Shown: positions 3,546 to 5,787 of the stretch, in pieces
Layout: each line of letters starts with the position of its first letter
Position numbering within the stretch: the stretch's first letter is position 1
Assembly (NCBI GenBank): GCA_019057975.1
Contig: JAHLWJ010000298.1
Location: 1 to 5,787 of the forward strand
Direction: 5' to 3'
Length of the DNA stretch: 5,787 nucleotides
Source of the DNA: Promethearchaeota archaeon
GTDB lineage: Archaea; Asgardarchaeota; Lokiarchaeia; Sigynarchaeales; SOKP01
Notes under the pieces: generated by a model
The model's database searches: none
Seen by the model: the letters and a program-made list of their open reading frames with translations, nothing else
What the model was told of the DNA's origin: nothing
Translations under genes and position numbers: made by a program

Positions 3546-5787
3546 ATGACAAATAATATTAATGAACCTGTTGTTGTTCCTAACATAGGCGTTTTTCTTT
3601 GTAAATGTGGAAAAAATATTGATGGTACCGTAGATATTGACCAATTAGCCGAAGAGATTGAGAAAATTTCATCTGTCAAACTTGTTCAAGTCAATACATA
3701 TACTTGTTCGGAACCTGGGCAAGTAGAGATTGAAACTGCCATTAAAGAACAAGGAATAGAAAAGGTTGTTGTAGCTGCTTGTTCACCAAGATTGCATGGA
3801 CCAACATGGAAAAAGCTGCTTAGCCGCTGCGGGGTAAATCCATCATTAGTAGAAGTAGCTAACATTCGAGAACAATGTAGCTGGGTACATCTTTCGGAGA
3901 AAAAGGAAGCAACTATAAAAGCTAAAGAAATAATTGAGATGGCAATTGCTAAGGCTGAGTTATTAGAAGCCATCGATGACATTGTAGTTCCAATAAACCA
4001 ACGAGTTCTTATTATAGGGGGAGGTGTAGCAGGAATTCAGGCTGCTTTGGACTTAGCTGATAATTACGAAGTCATCCTTGTGGAAAAAGCACCTACTATT
4101 GGAGGAAAGATGGCTCTTATCGATAAAACTTTCCCAACCATGGATTGTTCAATTTGTATTCTAGGTCCTAAGATGGCTGATGTAGGTAATCACGATAACA
4201 TTAATTTGATTACTAATGCTGAAGTGTCAAAGATATTAGGTTATATTGGAAATTTTGAAGTAGAGATTACGAAACATCCTCGCTATGTAGATGAAAATCT
4301 CTGCACTGCATGCGGCGATTGTGTCTCCATTTGCCCTGAAAATGTTATTGATGAGTATTCTGGTCATTTAGGTTGGAGGAAAGCGATTTATATCCCTTAT
4401 CCACAAGCCGTACCGGCAAGTTACATAATTGATGAAAAAAACTGCTTAGGTTTATCACCTCTAGCTTGTGGGAAGTGCGTTTCAGAATGTGAAAAAGAAG
4501 CTATCAATTATGAAAGCTCAGAAAAAATCTATAACTATGAAGTCGGGACCATCATAATTGCTGTGGGTTTTGAAATATTTGATGCTTCTAAAATCACAGA
4601 ATATGGATGGGGGCATTATTCGAATGTTATCACAACCTTTGAATTTGAAAGGTTGATCAATGCTGCGGGACCCACAAACGGAGAACTTGTACGACCAAGC
4701 GATCTTAAGAAACCAAAAAAAATTGCGTTCATCAATTGTGTTGGGTCGCGAGATGATAGATTCAATCCGTACTGTTCTAATTTTTGTTGTATGGAAAGTA
4801 TTAAGGATAGCCTTTTAATCAAAGAACACTGGCCTGAGGTTGAGGTTGTTATCTTTTTCATCGATATTAGGGCTTTTGGGAAAGGTTTTGAAGAGCTTTA
4901 TAGGCGCTCAAGAGAAGAAAGGGTATTATATATACGTGGCCGTCCTGGACAAATAAAAGAAGAGCCCGAAAACAATAATCTTATTCTCTCTGTCGAAAAT
5001 ATTAATACTGGAACGATTCTAATAGAAGAATTTGATTTAGTTGTTCTTTCTGTAGGTGCCGTAGGATCGTCAGAAACTATTCCATTTCCAGTAGCAAAAG
5101 ATCCAGAAGGATTTTATATTGAAGCTCACCCTAAACTTCGACCTGTAGACACTCCTACTGATGGTATTTTTATTGCAGGCGGAGCAGAATCTCCAAAAGA
5201 TATTAGAGAATGTGTTACTCAAGCTAGCGCTGCAGCAGGACGCTGTGCAACACTAATTTCAAAGGGAGAATTCCATGTAGAACCATTATATGCTTATGTT
5301 GATGTGGAAAAGTGTACGAGTTGTGGGATTTGTGCCTCTCGATGCCCTTATAATGCAGTTAGTGTAGATCAAGAAAAAAAGTCACCAGCTCATATTATTC
5401 CAATCTTATGTAAAGGATGCGGGACTTGTGCTGCTGATTGTCCTACAAATGCTATTACAATGACAAATTTTACAGATACCATGATCCTTCGTCAAATTGA
5501 TATAGCTCTTCGAGAAGATGCCTCCGAAAAGGTCTTAATTTTTGCGTGCAATTGGTGTTCATCTGCGGGGGCAGATTTGTCTGGGACCAGTAGGATACAA
5601 TATCCAACTAACACGAGAATAGTTAGAACCATGTGTTCTGGACGAGTTGATATCGATTTTATTAAACATTGTTTTAAACGTGGGGCTGGAGCAGTCATAT
5701 TATCTGGTTGTCATCCACAGGACTGTCATTACATCTCGGGAAATGATTTTGCCATAAAAAGAGAGAAAAAAATTAGAAATTGGATGA
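3546..5787 (+). CDS. hdrA: HdrA-MvhD fusion: FAD/iron-sulfur electron-bifurcating-type subunit, 3' end outside the window
   Basis: The open frame runs 747 codons to the right edge without a stop. The order follows methanogen HdrA. The N-terminal FeS domain (about 1-140) has CKCG (19-22), CSEPGQ (54-59) and CSPRLH (79-84). A thioredoxin-reductase-like FAD domain (about 150-240 and 325-580) has GGGVAG (158-163), IGGKM (185-189), MDCSICILGPKM (199-210), CVGSRD (398-403), PYCSNFCCM (408-416) and IAGGAESPKD (543-552). It is interrupted by an inserted ferredoxin (Cys253/256/259/263 and Cys300/308/311/315). A second 2[4Fe-4S] ferredoxin follows (Cys590/593/596/600 and Cys622/625/628/632). From about residue 661 an MvhD/FlpD domain begins, with CNWC (668-671), MCSGR (696-700) and CHPQDCHYISGN (722-733). 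MvhD normally links an electron donor enzyme to HdrA, whose FAD can split electron pairs between ferredoxin and a higher-potential acceptor. The gene lies 20 nt after beta, so co-transcription with the oxidoreductase is likely. GAGTG (3536-3540) or AAAGGAA (3525-3530) can serve the ATG. The true acceptor and partner subunits are not visible. Confidence 0.93.
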   Translation, partial: MTNNINEPVVVPNIGVFLCKCGKNIDGTVDIDQLAEEIEKISSVKLVQVNTYTCSEPGQVEIETAIKEQGIEKVVVAACSPRLHGPTWKKLLSRCGVNPSLVEVANIREQCSWVHLSEKKEATIKAKEIIEMAIAKAELLEAIDDIVVPINQRVLIIGGGVAGIQAALDLADNYEVILVEKAPTIGGKMALIDKTFPTMDCSICILGPKMADVGNHDNINLITNAEVSKILGYIGNFEVEITKHPRYVDENLCTACGDCVSICPENVIDEYSGHLGWRKAIYIPYPQAVPASYIIDEKNCLGLSPLACGKCVSECEKEAINYESSEKIYNYEVGTIIIAVGFEIFDASKITEYGWGHYSNVITTFEFERLINAAGPTNGELVRPSDLKKPKKIAFINCVGSRDDRFNPYCSNFCCMESIKDSLLIKEHWPEVEVVIFFIDIRAFGKGFEELYRRSREERVLYIRGRPGQIKEEPENNNLILSVENINTGTILIEEFDLVVLSVGAVGSSETIPFPVAKDPEGFYIEAHPKLRPVDTPTDGIFIAGGAESPKDIRECVTQASAAAGRCATLISKGEFHVEPLYAYVDVEKCTSCGICASRCPYNAVSVDQEKKSPAHIIPILCKGCGTCAADCPTNAITMTNFTDTMILRQIDIALREDASEKVLIFACNWCSSAGADLSGTSRIQYPTNTRIVRTMCSGRVDIDFIKHCFKRGAGAVILSGCHPQDCHYISGNDFAIKREKKIRNWM

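Noticed and set aside
3686..3982. Minus-strand open frame opposite the HdrA N-terminus
   Set aside because: The sense strand encodes the conserved HdrA N-terminal domain; the antisense product resembles nothing known to me.
4616..4861. Minus-strand open frame opposite the HdrA FAD domain
   Set aside because: Shadow of conserved coding sequence with no motif or own promoter.
5492..5698. Minus-strand open frame opposite the MvhD domain
   Set aside because: A hydrophobic stretch is present, but it is antisense to conserved MvhD cysteine motifs.
5785..5787. TGA at the right edge as the HdrA stop
   Set aside because: It is out of frame; the HdrA frame reads ATG at 5784-5786 and continues past the edge.
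3546..5787. Selenocysteine (in-frame TGA) in HdrA or MvhD
   Set aside because: Some archaeal HdrA proteins contain selenocysteine, but here the key positions are Cys codons and no in-frame TGA occurs in the visible part.

Overview
The window is AT-rich DNA from a strict anaerobe, most likely an archaeon. An Asgard (Lokiarchaeia-like) or a related deep-sediment lineage is my best guess. The grounds are the ferredoxin-dependent 2-oxoacid oxidoreductase split into four subunits, a methanogen-type HdrA fused to an MvhD domain, a DUF35 zinc-ribbon/OB-fold protein, and TATA-like intergenic DNA. These families also occur in anaerobic bacteria, so the taxonomy is an inference. Everything I can support as a gene is on the + strand.

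Layout. 1-78 is an AT-rich leader with a T-run at the edge and a 23-bp imperfect palindrome. 79-444 encodes a small DUF35 protein, a type that usually assists thiolases and related acyl-CoA enzymes. 445-544 is a gap with a perfect 21-bp palindrome. 545-3525 encodes the gamma, delta, alpha and beta subunits of a KorABCD-type 2-oxoacid:ferredoxin oxidoreductase, with a second gap (1112-1229) between gamma and delta. 3546 to the right edge is an incomplete HdrA-MvhD fusion with at least five FeS-binding segments and one FAD domain.

How they may work together. The Kor enzyme oxidatively decarboxylates a 2-oxoacid (2-oxoglutarate is the best guess) with CoA, giving an acyl-CoA, CO2 and low-potential electrons. 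HdrA carries the bifurcating-type FAD and MvhD is normally the electron entry bridge to HdrA. The tight spacing of delta, alpha, beta and hdrA suggests that Kor electrons are handed to, or exchanged with, the Hdr module directly or through ferredoxin. HdrB/HdrC or another partner may lie beyond the right edge.

The most notable oddity is the alpha gene. Its conserved N-terminus is present and follows a strong ribosome binding site, but it has no in-frame ATG, GTG or TTG. One missing A in an AAA run after a well-placed TTG would repair it exactly. Palindromes just upstream of both the DUF35 gene and the gamma gene look like operators.
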